Positions 34,593 to 47,500 of a stretch of 64,000 bases of DNA are shown here, one piece after another. The DNA comes from Magnolia sinica (taxonomy: Eukaryota; Streptophyta; Magnoliopsida; Magnoliales; Magnoliaceae): the NCBI RefSeq assembly GCF_029962835.1, contig NC_080587.1, forward strand, positions 52,109,528 to 52,173,527, written 5' to 3'. Each line of letters opens with the position of its first letter. Positions within the stretch are counted from its first letter, which is position 1. Under the pieces are notes generated by a model. It was not told the origin of the DNA and did no database searches. It was given only the letters and a program-made list of their open reading frames with translations. The position numbers and the translations under genes are program-made.

Positions 34593-36030
34593 GTTTTCGG
34601 CAGCAAGTGCTATACCTTGCGTGACCGAGAAAATCTGGGTAAATTTGACACCAAGAGTGATGAAGGAATATTCTTAGGGTATGTTCTAAATAGTCAAGCA
34701 TATCGAGTTCTTAACAAGAGGACTGGTGTAATTCAAGAGTCCATCAATGTAGTTATAGATGATCACTTGAATACACCTGTCTCAAGTTCAGAAAATGATG
34801 AAGTTCTTTTATTTGATAAACTAGACTCTTCATCTAGTCAAAATAACACTGAACTATGGACAATTATAGACCATCCTTCTAACCAAATCCTTGGAAACCC
34901 TCTCACTGGTGTGTGCACTCATAAACAATTAGAAGAAATATGTAACTACATATGCTTTACATCTCAGATAGAACCGGCTAACGTTAAAAAATCCCTTACT
35001 GACGAAAACTGGACTGTAGCAATGCAAGAAGAGTTCAATCAGTTTATTAGAAATGATGTTTGATATTTAATTCCAAGACCGAAACATAAACACATTATTG
35101 GAATAAAATGGATTTTTAAAAATAAGTCTGATGAACTTTGTAATATTATTAGAAATAAGGATAGGCTGGTTGTACAAGAGTACACTCAAATTGAAGGCAT
35201 TAATTATAACGAGACCTTTGCCCCAGTAGCTCGTCTTGAATCAATTAGACTATTTATATCCATTGCGTGCTTTAAAAAATTTAAAATATATCAAATGGAT
35301 GTAAAGAGTGCGTTCTTAAATGACGATTTATATAAAGAAGTGTATGCTGAACAACCTAAGGGTTTTGAATACCCTAAGCATGCTAATTATGTCTATTGCC
35401 TGAAAAAGGCATTCCATGGTTTGAAACAAACCCCCAGGGCATGGTACGAAAAGTTGACTAAGTTTTTACTAAGTCATAACTTTGTAATGGGAAGTGTTGA
35501 TAAAACACTGTTTGTAAAGAAACATAATGATTACATACTAATAGTTCAAATCTATGTTGATGACATTATCTATGGATCTACTTGTACTAACATGACTGTT
35601 GAATTTGCAGATCTTATAAAATCTAAATTTGAAATGAGTATGGTTGGAGAACTAAACTATTTCCTTGGGTTGCAAGTCAAATAGCTCCCTGATGGTTTCT
35701 TTATCTCTTAGACCAAATATGCTCTGAATTTAGTTAAAAAGTTTGGATTTGAGAGTGGGAAAAATTTTGATACTCCAATGAGTACTACTCTAAAACTCTC
35801 TAAGGATTCAATAGATAAGAGTGCGGATCCTAAGTTGTATCGTAGTATAATAGGTAGTTTACTTTATTTAACTGTGAGCTGACCTGATATTGCTTTTAGC
35901 ATAGGAATTTGTGCTAGATATCGGTTGAACTCTAAAGAGTCACATCTGATTGCTGTCAAGCGCATTTTGCGATATTCGCTAGTTCAGCTAATCTTGGTCT
36001 CTGGTATCCACATAATACTAGTGTGTAATT
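34593..36030 (+). pseudogene. Sirevirus B reverse transcriptase
   Basis: KFDTKSDEGIFLGYVLNSQA, then ENWTVAMQEEFNQFIRNDV, stop (TGA for Trp), YLIPRPKHKHIIGIKWIFKN, YQMDVKSAFLNDDLYKEVYA, GLKQTPRAWYEKL and the intact catalytic box in IYVDDIIYGSTCTNM. TAG stops for Gln follow near 35,682 and 35,710. A short deletion near 35,976 shifts the frame before RNase H. Confidence 0.85.
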
Positions 36031-36498
36031 AGCTGGTTACATGGATGCTGATTGGGATGGTAACATTGATGATCGTAAATCAACCAGCGGTGGTTGTTTC
36101 TATGCCGGGAACTGCTTGGTTTCTTGGCTAAGTAAGAAACAAAGTTTTGTATTGCTCTCCATAGCTGAGGCTGAATATATTGTTGCGGGTAATGCATGTA
36201 CTCAGCTTATGTGGATGAAAAGAATGCTAAGTGATTATGGATTTGCGCAAGAATCTATGGTCTTATATTGTGACAATTCAAGCGCAATTAATATTTCTAA
36301 AAATCCAATTCAACATTCACGAATCAAGCATATTAACATTAGATATCACTATATTCGTGAATTGGTGGAAGAAAAGATAATTTCATTGGAATATATTCTG
36401 CCGAGAATCAACTTGCTGACATATTCACAAAACCGCTTGACAAAAACAGGTTTACAAAATTAAAATTTGATCTTGGTATGTGCAATATGAACTGGTGA
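36031..36498 (+). pseudogene. Sirevirus B RNase H and end of pol
   Basis: Reads GYMDADWDGNIDDRKSTSGG, CFYAGNCLVSWLSKKQSFVL, AEAEYIVAGNACTQLMWMKR and YCDNSSAINISKNPIQHSRI with the expected acidic residues. It ends with a frameshifted ADIFTKPLDKNRFTKLKFDL then MCNMNW and TGA at 36496-36498. Confidence 0.85.
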
Positions 36499-36843
36499 TT
36501 TTTGTCTATTTGTATCATAATGTATATATGTTTTAGTTTGAAAATTTTAAAATTCAAATTTAATGCAAAATTGCATATTTTGTATGGTGCACGACCAGTC
36601 GAGTACATACTCGACCGGTCGAGTAAGTACTTGACCAATCGTGAATCACGGGTTTGGCCATTTATTTAGGGAAAATATTTTTTTTTCTTCATTTGGGTCT
36701 TCTTCTCCAACAAGCCCTACAACGACCAGTCGAACCCATCTTCGATTCCTCCATGGTCAGTGCATTATTTTTAATTTCTTTGTAGATTTAAGTCCTTTGC
36801 ACTTCCTTTTCTTCATTTGTGTGGTTCATTTCAAGCTTTATGA
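36499..36843 (+). other. Sirevirus B spacer between pol and env-like ORF, with U3-like palindromes
   Basis: CGACCAGTCGAGTACATACT and CGACCGGTCGAG at about 36,590-36,640 repeat the LTR palindrome inside the element. The equivalent place in A (about 40,863-40,935) has the same. No coding is seen except the possible start of the next ORF. Confidence 0.5.
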
Positions 36844-38064
36844 TTGTTTTGTGGGTTTTCTATCAAAAAATCTGATGTACTAGAAACTCTTCTTGCCTCT
36901 TTTGTAATATTTGTATTCCTCGATTTCTTTATTGCAATAAAGAGTAGAAGCAAGAAGAAAGGATCTCGTGGTCCCTCTTCTTCTCGTTCCGCTCCTATCA
37001 CGGTGCACCATCTTCGGTCACCCGAGGAAGATCCCGAATATGTGCGGGATATTTGCGTACACAACATGATAATTGAACGGACAGCTAATCCTGATCATTT
37101 AGCACCATTTGGCATTATTCCTCTCTTTCAATCTATAGGATAGGATAACATTTTACACTGGGGCGGACTGACATACTGCTCCATTGTGCAGGCTATGTTT
37201 ACTTGCATTAGTGATTATTCTTCTAAGAACCTGACATTTATAATTACGACCAGAGAAGGTCCAATCGAAGTGGACCGTCATCTTATTTCTGGGTTAATGG
37301 ATATACCTGTCAATGATGACGGTATTCCTATTCATATACCTGTAGCAAAATCATCTGGATCTAAGAATAGAATGCTCACTAGAGTCTTATGTAATATAGA
37401 TGCAGAATGGAATACTGGGAATGCGTTCGCCTCCAAGTTTAGGTTACCTAGATACAAGGTTCTCCATCGAATTTTCATTTCAAATGTTTATGCTCGATCT
37501 GGTAACAAAACCGAGCTTACTACATTCATGGCTCGTATTCTTCATTCTATTGTTACTAGAGTCTCTGTGTGTCTTCCATCGCTTATTTGTTATATTATGA
37601 TTTAGTTCCATCTCCATCCAGGTAACAGTGATATACCTTTTGCTTATCTTATGACTATATTAGCCACCCATAGTCTAGTGGCTATGCTTATTGGAGAAGC
37701 TCCCATTAACCATCAACCATTCAACAATTCAAACATAAATAAGATGAATTTAAGGTTGGCTCCTAGCCAAGTTGATGTAAGTGCTGGAGGAGCAGCAGCA
37801 GTAACTGAAGAGGAGGATGCTTTGCCTCCAGATGATGTCAATATGGATGACATTTTTGATGAAATTGAATCTGACTCTGCGGCTGATCCTGATTATCAGC
37901 CTTCTGATTTTGATGCGCGTCTGCACTCTCTTGAGGAGAAGTTTGAAGGTATGCATTTGTCCCAAGAAATGCAATTTAAATATATGCGCAAATATCTTAG
38001 GCGCATTAAAAAGGGACTTCATCAAATTGATCCTTCCATACCTGTTCCTTCTGGTTCAGATTAG
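36844..38064 (+). pseudogene. Sirevirus B env-like accessory ORF
   Basis: Two near-continuous frames separated by TAG codons. The N-terminal part has a hydrophobic stretch (ETLLASFVIFVFLDFFIAI) followed by basic KSRSKKKGSRGPSSSRSAP. The core shows HHLRSPEEDPEYVRDI, APFGIIPLFQSIG, stop, NLTFIITTREGPIEVDRHLI and SDIPFAYLMTILATHSLVAM. The tail is acidic (DDVNMDDIFDEIESDSAADP) and then coiled-coil-like (FKYMRKYLRRIKKGLHQI), ending at TAG 38,062. Position after pol matches the env-like ORF of some Sireviruses; homology to viral envelopes is not claimed. The hydrophobic start may be intron sequence ahead of an acceptor near 36,943. Confidence 0.75.
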
Positions 38065-38248
38065 TATTTTGAATATCTAATATGTAATAACTATCAAACT
38101 TGGATCTCTCTTGTCTTTATTTGCTTAGACATGTTTTCTTTTTATTATGGACATGTTTAACGGGTTATCTTGCCCATATTTATGTTATTCTAAACTTCCT
38201 TCCTCTCTCATTATTCATTGCTCTTCTCTTCATTTATAAGTTCTTTCC

Positions 38249-38457
38249 TTTGTCATATTGTGACAAAAAGGGGGAGAATTTGTGTTGATATTCATGCTTA
38301 TTTCATAATGCTATTGAATTCTATGGAGTAATATATTGAGGGAGAGTATTTAGTTTGCTATTTGGTTTCTTAACTGGTGGTGCATGATTCTTTATTGTGC
38401 ATATTATGCATATTTTTATGTATTTTGTTTTGTCACAAATTTGACAAAGGAGTAGAT
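38249..38457 (+). other. Doubled stem-loop and polypurine tract of Sirevirus B
   Basis: TTTGTCA/TGACAAA stems at 38249-38267 and 38429-38448, each followed by a purine tract (AAAAGGGGGAGAA and AAAGGAGTAGA). The second directly precedes the 3' LTR and is the priming PPT; the first is an upstream copy. Confidence 0.75.
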
Positions 38458-40327
38458 TCAGAATGCTATCTTATCTAACTCCTAGATTTGTCAAATTTTG
38501 TAGTGCCAAAACCTCTTGGAATCTGTATCTTGTGTAATTCAACTTTATATCATCCTTACCTACATTCAAGTACAAGAACAAAAGACTCTACATCAAGAAC
38601 TTCAAGTACAAGAATAAGAGATTCAAATACAACATCAACTGCTAGTTCAAGTTTTCAAGTTTCAACTATATCAAAACAATGTGCTTTACTTAAAGAATTC
38701 AAGCTCAAGTAATCTTCTCAAGGTCAAGCTCATATGTTCAAAGTTGAAACTCAAAGTCACAAGGTCACTACTTCAAGCTCATCTTCGAATATAAAATGAA
38801 AAGCTTCAAGTACTTTAAGATAGCTATCAACCGAAGCGAACGATGGTTCAATGATCAATTTTCACCTATAAGGTATGAATGACCCTTGACCCTAGATTGA
38901 CCATAGGTTAGGTCATATTGATTGTATTCTTAATTTGGGTCATTATATAATCTTATAGACTTTTTCTTGACTAGTCCTAGCTTATGTTCGACTAGTCCAA
39001 GTACTGGCTCGACTAGTCTAAGAATTTTCTCGACCAGTCCAAGGTTTGTTGTGGATTTTCAAAATTTCTGTTGGACCCTCGACTAGTCCTGGAGACTGCT
39101 CGACTCAAAGTCCAGCAACCATTCTGGGTCCCACTCGACCAGTCGAGCAGGCTACTCAACCAGTCGAGCTAGCAACTCGACCAGTCAAGGATTAATCTTA
39201 TTTTATCGCACCCAAAATTTTAAATTCTTGTTGGTCCTTTGACCAGTCGAACTGACCTCTGGGCCAGTTGAGTGAACAGTTTTTTCACCTTTAAATAGAG
39301 CATGATTTTCAGAGTTTGGTAAGTCATTCAAGCAAAATCAAACACCACTTTGAGAGATAAGTTTGTGATATTCTTAAGCTATATTGTGCTAGTTTAATAT
39401 TCTCTTTTAATTAGCTTTCTGTATTTGATTTTGAGTTCTCTATTCCAATCTTATTCGAAGAAGGGATTTAAGTTTTTCCCCTTTCTTGAGATCAAAATCA
39501 AATCAAGCTAGCCCACAGTGATTTAATCTAAAAATCATTCCTTTCATAAGTGAGTGTGAACATTAAACATCTACTTTGAATTAGTTCTACCGGGCTTCAT
39601 CAAAAGAGAATATTCAGATAAGTATATTTACATTTTTGTAAATTTCTTTTTGGTTTTTGAGGTTGTGCCAAGAAAAATCTCTTTTTGGTTTGTCTGAGAT
39701 AATCCAAAAAATCTCAGAGTGTGGGGTTTTTTGAATTGTGTAAGCCTGCTTGAAAGACACAATTGTGAAGGTTTTAGGTGAACCTTGAAAAGCTTATTTT
39801 ATAGTGAAAGCCAATATCCCGAGGGAGAGGATATTGGGAGTGGAGTAGTTGTGTGACTATTTTTTTAACAGTTGGTGTACACACAAGCAAACCACTATAA
39901 TATCTGGTGTAGTGGTGGTTGGTTGATTGTGGCTTTGTGTGAATGTTGTAAATTCTTTTTAAGCCTTTATGGAGAATGTTGTAATCAATTTTATGCAATT
40001 GTGGGAATGTTGTAATAGCTTAGTTTTTTATCTTTGCTATTTTTATTTTCCTCTGTATTAGTTTGAGATTTTGATACATAGACCGTTCTAGAAATCAGGT
40101 TGTCCTACCATAAGCCATTGGTTTTTGGTGTAATGTTGTCCTTAGAACAACATCTGTATCAACCTCTCAATACTTGTGCATTTGAGGTTGCTATTTATTT
40201 ATTCTTTGTGGGATTGTTAAGTACTATCTTTATTTATTTCTTTCTAATTCTGTATTTATATTTTAATTTGGCATAGTCCTATTCACACCCCCCCCCCCCC
40301 CCTCAGACTCTTAGATCGTCCTTGTCA
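38458..40327 (+). repeat. Sirevirus B 3' LTR
   Basis: Starts TCAGAATGCTATCTTATC (TG has become TC) and ends CGTCCTTGTCA, 1,870 bp. It carries the palindrome array (38,968-39,270), a degraded TATA (TTTAAATAG) and a 15-base C run (40288-40302). Confidence 0.85.
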
Positions 40328-40762
40328 AATATTGATGACCGCAAGTTTACCATTGGTGGATGTTTTTATGTCAAGAACTGTCTAGTTTCTTGGCATAGTA
40401 AAAAACCGAGTTCCGTATCACTTTCCACAGCTGAGGCTGAGTATAATGCAGCTAGTAATGCATGCACCCAGCTTGTGTGGATGAAAAGGATGTTAAGTGA
40501 TTACGGATTTACGTAAAATTCTATGGTATTGTATTGTGATAATTCTAGCGCAATTAACATTTCTAAAAATTCAATTTAGCATTCACGAACTAAGCATATT
40601 GACATTAGATATCATTATATTCGTGAATTAGTAGAAGATTAAATTATTTCTGTGGATTATATTTAAACTGAAAATTAACTTGCAGACATATTTACACAAC
40701 TGCTTGACAGAAACAGGTTTGCTAAGTTGAAATTGGATATGGGTATGTGCAATATGATCTAA
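40328..40762 (+). pseudogene. Sirevirus A RNase H (right part, after the nested element)
   Basis: Continues the A frame: NIDDRKFTIGGCFYVKNCLV, HSKKPSSVSLSTAEAEYNAA, ACTQLVWMKRMLSDYGFT, then TAA (for Gln) and YCDNSSAINISKN with further stops. It ends MCNMI, TAA. It completes the pol copy interrupted by B at 30,051. Confidence 0.85.
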
Positions 40763-41187
40763 ATTGCATATGTGTATTTGTAATAAATTGCATGTTTTTA
40801 TTTTTATATTCGTAAATTTTTAAATTTCAAAAATATGAAAAATTGCTAAATTTTTGAAGTGTACGACCAGTTGAGTATACACTCAACAAGTCGTGGTACA
40901 ACCGGTCGAGTATGTACTCCACCAGTCGAGTCGCTCGGGTTTGAGGCCTTTTATTGTGTAAAAAACACTTTTTCTTCATTTGTTTCATCTTCCCCAACTA
41001 GCCCTGACCGATAGAACCCACCTTCGATTCCTTCATGGTTAGTGCATCTTTTTCAATTTCCTTGTGGATTTAAGTTCTTTACTCTTCCATTTCTCTATTT
41101 TTGTAGTTTATTTCAAGGTTTATGGTGGTTTATTGGGTTTTCTAGCTAAAAATTTGATTTCCTTGAAACTCATCTTTCCTTTCTTGA
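40763..41187 (+). other. Sirevirus A spacer between pol and env-like ORF
   Basis: Contains ACGACCAGTTGAGTATACAC and CACCAGTCGAG palindrome-like copies near 40,863-40,932. No supported coding. Confidence 0.45.
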
Positions 41188-42347
41188 TTGCTTGTATTCC
41201 TTGTCTTTCTTGTGCAATGGAAAAGAAATAAGAAGAGAGCCTCTCGTGGTCCCTCTTCTTCTCATTCCGCTTCAATCACGGTGCGCCATCTTCGGTCACC
41301 CAAAGAAGATCCCGAGTATGTACAAGATATTCATCTATGCAACGTAATTGTTGAACGGATGGTCAACTCTAATCATTTAGAACCTTTCGGTATTGTTCCC
41401 CTCCTTCAAGCTATAGGTTGGGCTAACATTTTAAATTGGGGCAGTCTGGCGTACCGTTCCATTGTGCAGGCCATGTTTGCATACATAAGTGACTTCTCTA
41501 CTGAGAATCTAACTTTTATTATTACAACCAGAGAAGGTCCTATTGATGTGGACTGTCACTTAATATCTGGATTGATGGATCTTCCAATTAATGATGACGG
41601 TATTCCTATTTTTACTCTAGTGGCAGGACTTTCTGAGTCTGAAAAATGGATGTTAACTAGAGTTTTATGCAACATGGATGCTGATTGGAACTCAGGTGTG
41701 GCGCTCAGTTCTAAATATATGTTACCCAAATACAAGATTCTCCATTGAATTTTCATCTCTAATGTTTATCCTAGGTCTAGTGACAAGACTGAGCTTACTT
41801 CTTTCATGGATCACATCCTTCACTCTATTATTACTGGTGTTCCTGTATGTCTTCCATCTCTTATCTGTTACATCATTATTCAGTTTCGTCTCCATCTGGG
41901 TCATAGTGATATTCCATTTGCCATCTTATGACTGTCTTAGCCACTCATAGTCTTGTGGCTATGCCTGTTGGAGAAGCTCCCATTAACCATCTTCCCTTCA
42001 ATAACTCGAACATAAATAAGATGAATCTGAGATTGGCTCTTGGCCAAGTTGATGTGGGTGCTGGAGGAGCTGTTGAAGCAACTGAAGAGGAGGATGCTTT
42101 GCCTCTTGATGATGTTAATATGGATGACTTATTTAATGAGATTGATGAGTCAGACTCTGCGGCTGATCCAGACTTTCAGCCTTCTGACTTTGATGAGCGA
42201 TTGCAATCCCTTGCGGAGAAGGTAGAGGGTTTGCATGTGTCCCAGGAAAATCAATTTAAATACATGCACAAATATCTTAGGCGTATTAACAAGGGACTAT
42301 ATCAAATAGATCCTTCTATTCCTGCTCCATCATCTGGATTTGATTAG
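41188..42347 (+). pseudogene. Sirevirus A env-like accessory ORF
   Basis: Same protein as in B. The first frame (from about 41,188) contains RHLRSPKEDPEYVQDI, PFGIVPLLQAIGWANILNWG, NLTFIITTREGPIDVDCHLI and ends KYKILH, stop (41,746-41,748, TGA for the Arg of HRI in B). The next part reads IFISNVYPRSSDKTEL, and after a frameshift near 41,925 continues MTVLATHSLVAMPVGEAPIN, NVDDL-type acidic tail (DDVNMDDLFNEIDESDSAAD) and FKYMHKYLRRINKGLYQI, ending at TAG. The Trp in IGWANI, a stop in B, is intact here. Function unknown. Confidence 0.75.
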
Positions 42348-42550
42348 TTTTTTTCTTTTTTTTTGGACATGTATTAATACTTTCTACTCTTGGATTTGTG
42401 TTGGGATCATGTGTGTTGGGATATTTCTTAGACATAATTTTACTTTTTAGTATGTAGACATGATATTGTGCATTACGTTGATATTTTGATTAATATGGTG
42501 ATATTTCCTATCTTATTTCATTTACTTTTCTTCTCTTTATATTTCTTTCA

Positions 42551-42858
42551 TTTGTCTTCTTATGACAAAATGGGGGAGAAATTGTAGAGATGTGTGATTG
42601 TGGAAGTGTTGGAAGTGTAGTATGTATGGATTATTTTTTTATAGGTTCTACTAATCACCTCTCATGGATCGAGGAGGAGTAATGGAATGAGGGGGAGATG
42701 TGGGGTGATGATTCCTTATTGTTACTCAAATGGTGCATGATTCTTTATTGTGCATATAATTGATGCATGATTCCTTATTGGTACATGATTGGTTCATGAT
42801 TCTTTATTGTGCTTGATTCTTTATTTGGTTTTGTCACAAATTTGACAAAGGGGGAGAT
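42551..42858 (+). other. Doubled stem-loop and polypurine tract of Sirevirus A
   Basis: TTTGTC/GACAAA at 42551-42569 followed by ATGGGGGAGAAA, and TTTGTCA/TGACAAA at 42830-42849 followed by GGGGGAGAT directly before the 3' LTR. Confidence 0.75.
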
Positions 42859-44555
42859 TATAAATGCTATTGTGTAAATCTAGCACCCGTGGTATTGTCA
42901 AATTTTATTGTGCTAAATCATTGAGTATTTGTATCATACTTTGAGTTGAAGTGATCAGGTTCATACATTTTTAAGTTCTCTGGATCTTCATTGAACTTGC
43001 CTACATCTTTAAGTTGAAGTGAAGAGTGTTGAAGTTTATGGTTTCAAGCTCAAATTTAAGAACTCAAGTTCAAGTTTGAAGTTCAACTACGGTATGCTAA
43101 AGACTCAAGAACTCAAGCGTGACTCAAGCTCAAGTTCACGAGATCGAACTCAAGCTTCAAGTATCACAAGATATCAAGTCTCTAAAGCGAATGATGTTTC
43201 AATTATTCCTACTCACAAACAGGTTTGGATGACCCTAGATTGACCCTAGATTATGTCATATTCATTGTATATTTTATATGGGTCATTTTATTTGTTTATA
43301 GGTCATTTTCTCGACTAGTCTTAGACCTTGTTTGACTAGTCCAAGTACTAGCTTGACCAGTTTAAGAGTTTTCGCGACCAGTCTAAGGTTTGTTGTTATT
43401 TTTTGAAATTTTCTGTTGGACTCTCGACCAGTCATAGAGACTGCTCGACCAGTCAAGTGAACAGTGCTCGACCAGTCGTGCAGGCTCGACTCAAAGTCTA
43501 GCAAACTTTTTTGGTCCCACTCGACCAGTCGAGTAACGACCTTATTTTATCGCGCTAGAAATTTTGAAATTTTGTAGGTCCTTCAACTAGTCAAATTGAC
43601 CCTTAGACCAGTCGAGTGAACAATATTTTCACCTATAAATAGAGCATGAATTTAAAAGTTTATTCATTCATTAAAGCGAAATTAGGACACCACTCTGAGA
43701 GATAAGTTTGTGAATTTATTAAGCTATTCTGTGCTCATTTTAGATTCTCTTTAATTAGCTTTTGTAATTTGATTTTGTGATCTTTATTCCAATCTTATAT
43801 TAAGAAGGGTTTGAGTTTTTCCCTTTTTTGAGATCAAAATCAAATCAAGCTAGCCTAGGTTGATTTAATTAAAAATCATTTAGAACTAAAACCTTTTCAT
43901 CTATGAGATTAGACATTAAACATCTTCGCCTTCATCGAATCGATTCTACCAGGCTTCTTCAAAGGAGAATTTCCAGATAAGTATCATTTACAATTCTGTA
44001 TCTTTTTGGTTTTTGAGGTTGTGCCAGAAAAATCTTTTTTTGGTTTGTCTGATGTAATCCAGAAAATCTTAGAGTGTGGGGTTTTTGGAATTGTGTAGGC
44101 CCAATCAAAGACAATTGTGAAGGTTTAAGGTGAACCTTGGAAAACCTTTTTTCATAGTGAACGCTAATATCCTGAGGGAGTGGATATTAGGAGTGGAGTA
44201 GTTGTGTGACTGTTTTCTAACAGTTGGTGTACACATAAGCGAACCACTATAATTCCTGGAGTTGTGGTGGATGATTAAATGTGCTTATGTGTGTGAATGT
44301 TGTAATTTATTTTAAGCATTTGTGGTGAATGGTGTAATTTATTTTAGACATTGTGGGAATGTTGTAATAACTTAGTTTATTTTATTTAATATTTCCTTTG
44401 CCTCTTTATTGTTTTGGGCTTTTGATACTTACAAATGTTCTGGTAAGGTTGTCCTGTCATAAGCCTTTGGTTTTTTGTGTTAGCTTGTCCTTAGAACTAA
44501 GTTTGTATCAACCTAATAAGACTAGTACATTTGAGGTTGTTACTCGGCCTTTACA
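42859..44555 (+). repeat. Sirevirus A 3' LTR with internal deletion near its end
   Basis: Starts TATAAATGCTATTG (TG has become TA) and ends CTCGGCCTTTACA, followed by the second GATAG. Compared with the 5' LTR it jumps from TTGAGGTTGTTA to CTCGGCC, missing about 110 bp including the TTCACCCCCCTTCTAG segment. The palindrome array is at 43,309-43,620 and TATAAATA at 43634-43641. Confidence 0.85.
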
Positions 44556-44560
44556 GATAG

Positions 44561-44589
44561 TACCTGGAATTACACACCTTAGGATGAAG
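44561..44589 (+). mobile_element. Element D, middle fragment
   Basis: 29 bp left between the TSD of A and the start of E. With 44585-44589 (TGAAG) it continues into 57,431 when E and one TSD copy are removed. Confidence 0.55.
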
Positions 44590-47500
44590 TGTAACGCCCC
44601 GAAAATCAGGGGTCGAGCAGAAGTTCAACTCCCGAGTTCCAACACATCACTTATGCAACATAGATAATGATGATTATATGTTGTCCATATTAGTGCATTA
44701 AATATGAATGAGATTATACTAAAACAGCACATCATACTGCAGAGATGATTAAATTTAGCAAGCGGAAGACTGTGATAGACATATAAAGTATATAAGTGGT
44801 TATAAACCTCCAGAGTATGATCATGTCACCAGGCTGAATATATACATGTTTGTTCCAAAATAAACAAAATGACAAAGTATAATGTCCAACTAATTTGTAT
44901 CCCTGTAATCCCGTCGATCAGTACATGGTCTACGTAGACCTTCCTGATAGCTGCATATAGGAGAACTCCTCCTCATCGTTGTAAAAGTCAGGCTCCACTT
45001 CGTAAGCATCACCATCATTTGTAGCTAAAACAGAGTCTGGTTGGTGTTTAAAACACCGTCTCAGAGTGGGAGTGAGTGATTAACTTAGTGGAACTATAAG
45101 GCAAAGGTTAACATGTTATCAATTCAGTCAAGCAGTAATGATAAAGCAATACAACAATCACATCCTAAGTACTCTTGTTAATACAAGAATGGTAAGTAAT
45201 AATGATACATGCCCTCGCCTGCACTCCCTCAGCGACATCATCTCATGATCGCGCATGCACCACTCTGGACACGTGCACTTCCTCACCAAAGCATATGCAA
45301 TGCGGTGCATGGTCGTGTTAGCCAATATTTAATTAGGCTTATTCATATAATAGATTCGAGAAGTTAAGATACCTTCCTTTATATCATTTACCCAAACAAT
45401 GATCCATTTAGGGTCGTCAATCCTAATTAATCACATACGACAAACAAGTTATAGGGCAACATCACCCCTGATTAAAAAACAGTGGATAGGGAAGTTCAGG
45501 TCGCTACAGAGAGGCTCGTCACCTCAGAGTGGCCTAGTTTATACTCGAGGTCACTACGGAAAGGCTCGTCACCTTAGTGTAGGCCGACAGCTCGAATACA
45601 GTCCTCCATACCACCGTATTTGGCTCACGAGTTTGTGTTGCTCACTGGACACTACGGAGAGGCTCATCACCCAGCATAGGCTGACAGATCGACCACGGTG
45701 TCCCATACCACCATGCCCGACTCAAGAGTCTTAACGGATCGTGGTACCAAGGTTAAATAGGCTTTGCATTAGTAAGTGGTACCTTAGATTCAAGCAGCAG
45801 CGTCCATACATAGTGAACATACATTAGGCCAATCGGGCTACTTGACAAGCTTGACTGGTACGAGCGCACGTTAAATTAATCGACATGGAGCGCATACGCA
45901 CTCCTCGTGGCCTAACTACTGTCAATAATCACCGTACGACTTGGATTCATCGAACGTATCCGTTGTAGCGAAAACTAGTTCGCCCACTGATCATAAACTG
46001 TTACCGATGGCCTGGACTACGTACTAGTTCTAATCATACTCAAATACAATAGGCATTCATATGTGATATTCAAAACAGCATGTGACAACCATTTCAAATA
46101 TAAATCTCATTTGAGCATTTCAACAAACACATAGTGCACATGTTATCATACATAGGCATTTCATCCAAAAATCACGTAGTAGCGAGATAGGTTACATGAA
46201 GGAAAATGTAACTATAGATACGGTAATTGAGAATCCTATTTCAACACCCTTATTAAATACATTTCAACAAGCAACTTATAATTCAAACATTTTATCAAAC
46301 ACTTAGGCTACACATATCAACATATATGTAATAAATTAGTTATAACATATATTATAGCAAATCCTTTCACAAAGGAGTTGTGACACATACAACAATCATG
46401 TATTCTCAATCAATAATCATGGCAAGCACAAATCATAATTCCATATTCATTAAAACATTTTCAACAAACACATGGAATGAATTATATTCAACATAGTTTG
46501 TATATATGTGTAATAAACGGAAAACATCGCATCTAAGTACATGTGACAACAATCAAGTCAGTTATAAATCATTAACTAACATTGAAAGCCTTGAAAACCA
46601 TAACCTAAATGTTTATAATCTGCACCTTTCGTCGATTCTCTCATTACGAACTCGGTTCGTATACTACGTCTCTCTTTATAGCAAAATGACTACCTAAATC
46701 ATGAAATAGGTTTGTTATTTGATCGATTCCTCTATTTGAATTTCTAAAACAGATTAGGGTTACCCAAAAATGGATTTGGATTTGACGGTGTAGTGACGTG
46801 TGGAGTGGTGGGAGTGAATCCCAGCAACAAACCACAGGTCTCTCACACTTCTCCTCACTCTTTTCTTCTCTTTTCTCTCCTCTCTCCTAGGGTTTTAGAA
46901 AATTCGTATGGAATGAGAGAGGGGTGGGTTAAGGGTTTTATATAAGCCCAGAAGTGGTTCAAATGGCCCTAGGGCCATGGTATACTTAGGTTATAGCTAA
47001 AGGGTGCCTGTTTCGAGCCAACGGAGCTCATCTAGAGGTCTATTACCTACATACGGTCTAGAGAAAGTTTCCTGATAATGGATCTGTACCAGGTCAAGAT
47101 TTCAGTCCAATCGGATTTGCGGATCGACCGTGGAGGTGTAGTTTTAGTTCAATGGCTATCATCACTCGATCAGGGCCACAAGTACACTAACATGTGTAGG
47201 GAAATTTTCCTGATCTAAGGGTGTAGTTGGGTCAGAATCTGACGGTCCGAAACCTTAAATTTGGCCTACAAACGAACGGCCCAATTCACTTAAGTTTGAG
47301 TCCATTTTATAAAGATATTCGCGTTTCTCACACACTTCGTTTCGGGCTTAAGTTGTGCGTTTCTGAGTACTATTTGGGTTCGATTCCCGCCATGGTTGTC
47401 AAGCCCAGTAAGGCGGTCATAACCGTATAGTTTCGCGGTCATTGGATTTTCGACGCGCGGTCCAAGTCCGATACGGAGTTTCAATTTGCTCCCGAGAGCA

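Larger units (their letters stand above)
30052..40327 (+). mobile_element. Sirevirus B (Ty1/copia), nested in the RNase H region of A
   Basis: A perfect 5-bp duplication AATAT flanks it (30047-30051 and 40328-40332). Removing B plus one AATAT rejoins the A frame (WANNI then DDRKFTIGGCFY). Same orientation and same gene order as A, 10,276 bp. The 5' LTR has lost its last part with the PBS. Confidence 0.93.
23793..44555 (+). mobile_element. Sirevirus A (Ty1/copia), containing nested Sirevirus B
   Basis: A perfect 5-bp duplication GATAG flanks it (23788-23792 and 44556-44560). Order: 5' LTR, PBS, gag, PR, INT, RT, RNase H (interrupted by element B), env-like ORF, doubled PPT module, 3' LTR. Without B the element is about 10.5 kb, normal for Sireviruses with an extra ORF. 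Many TAG/TGA stops and frameshifts mean no full polyprotein can be made. Confidence 0.92.
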
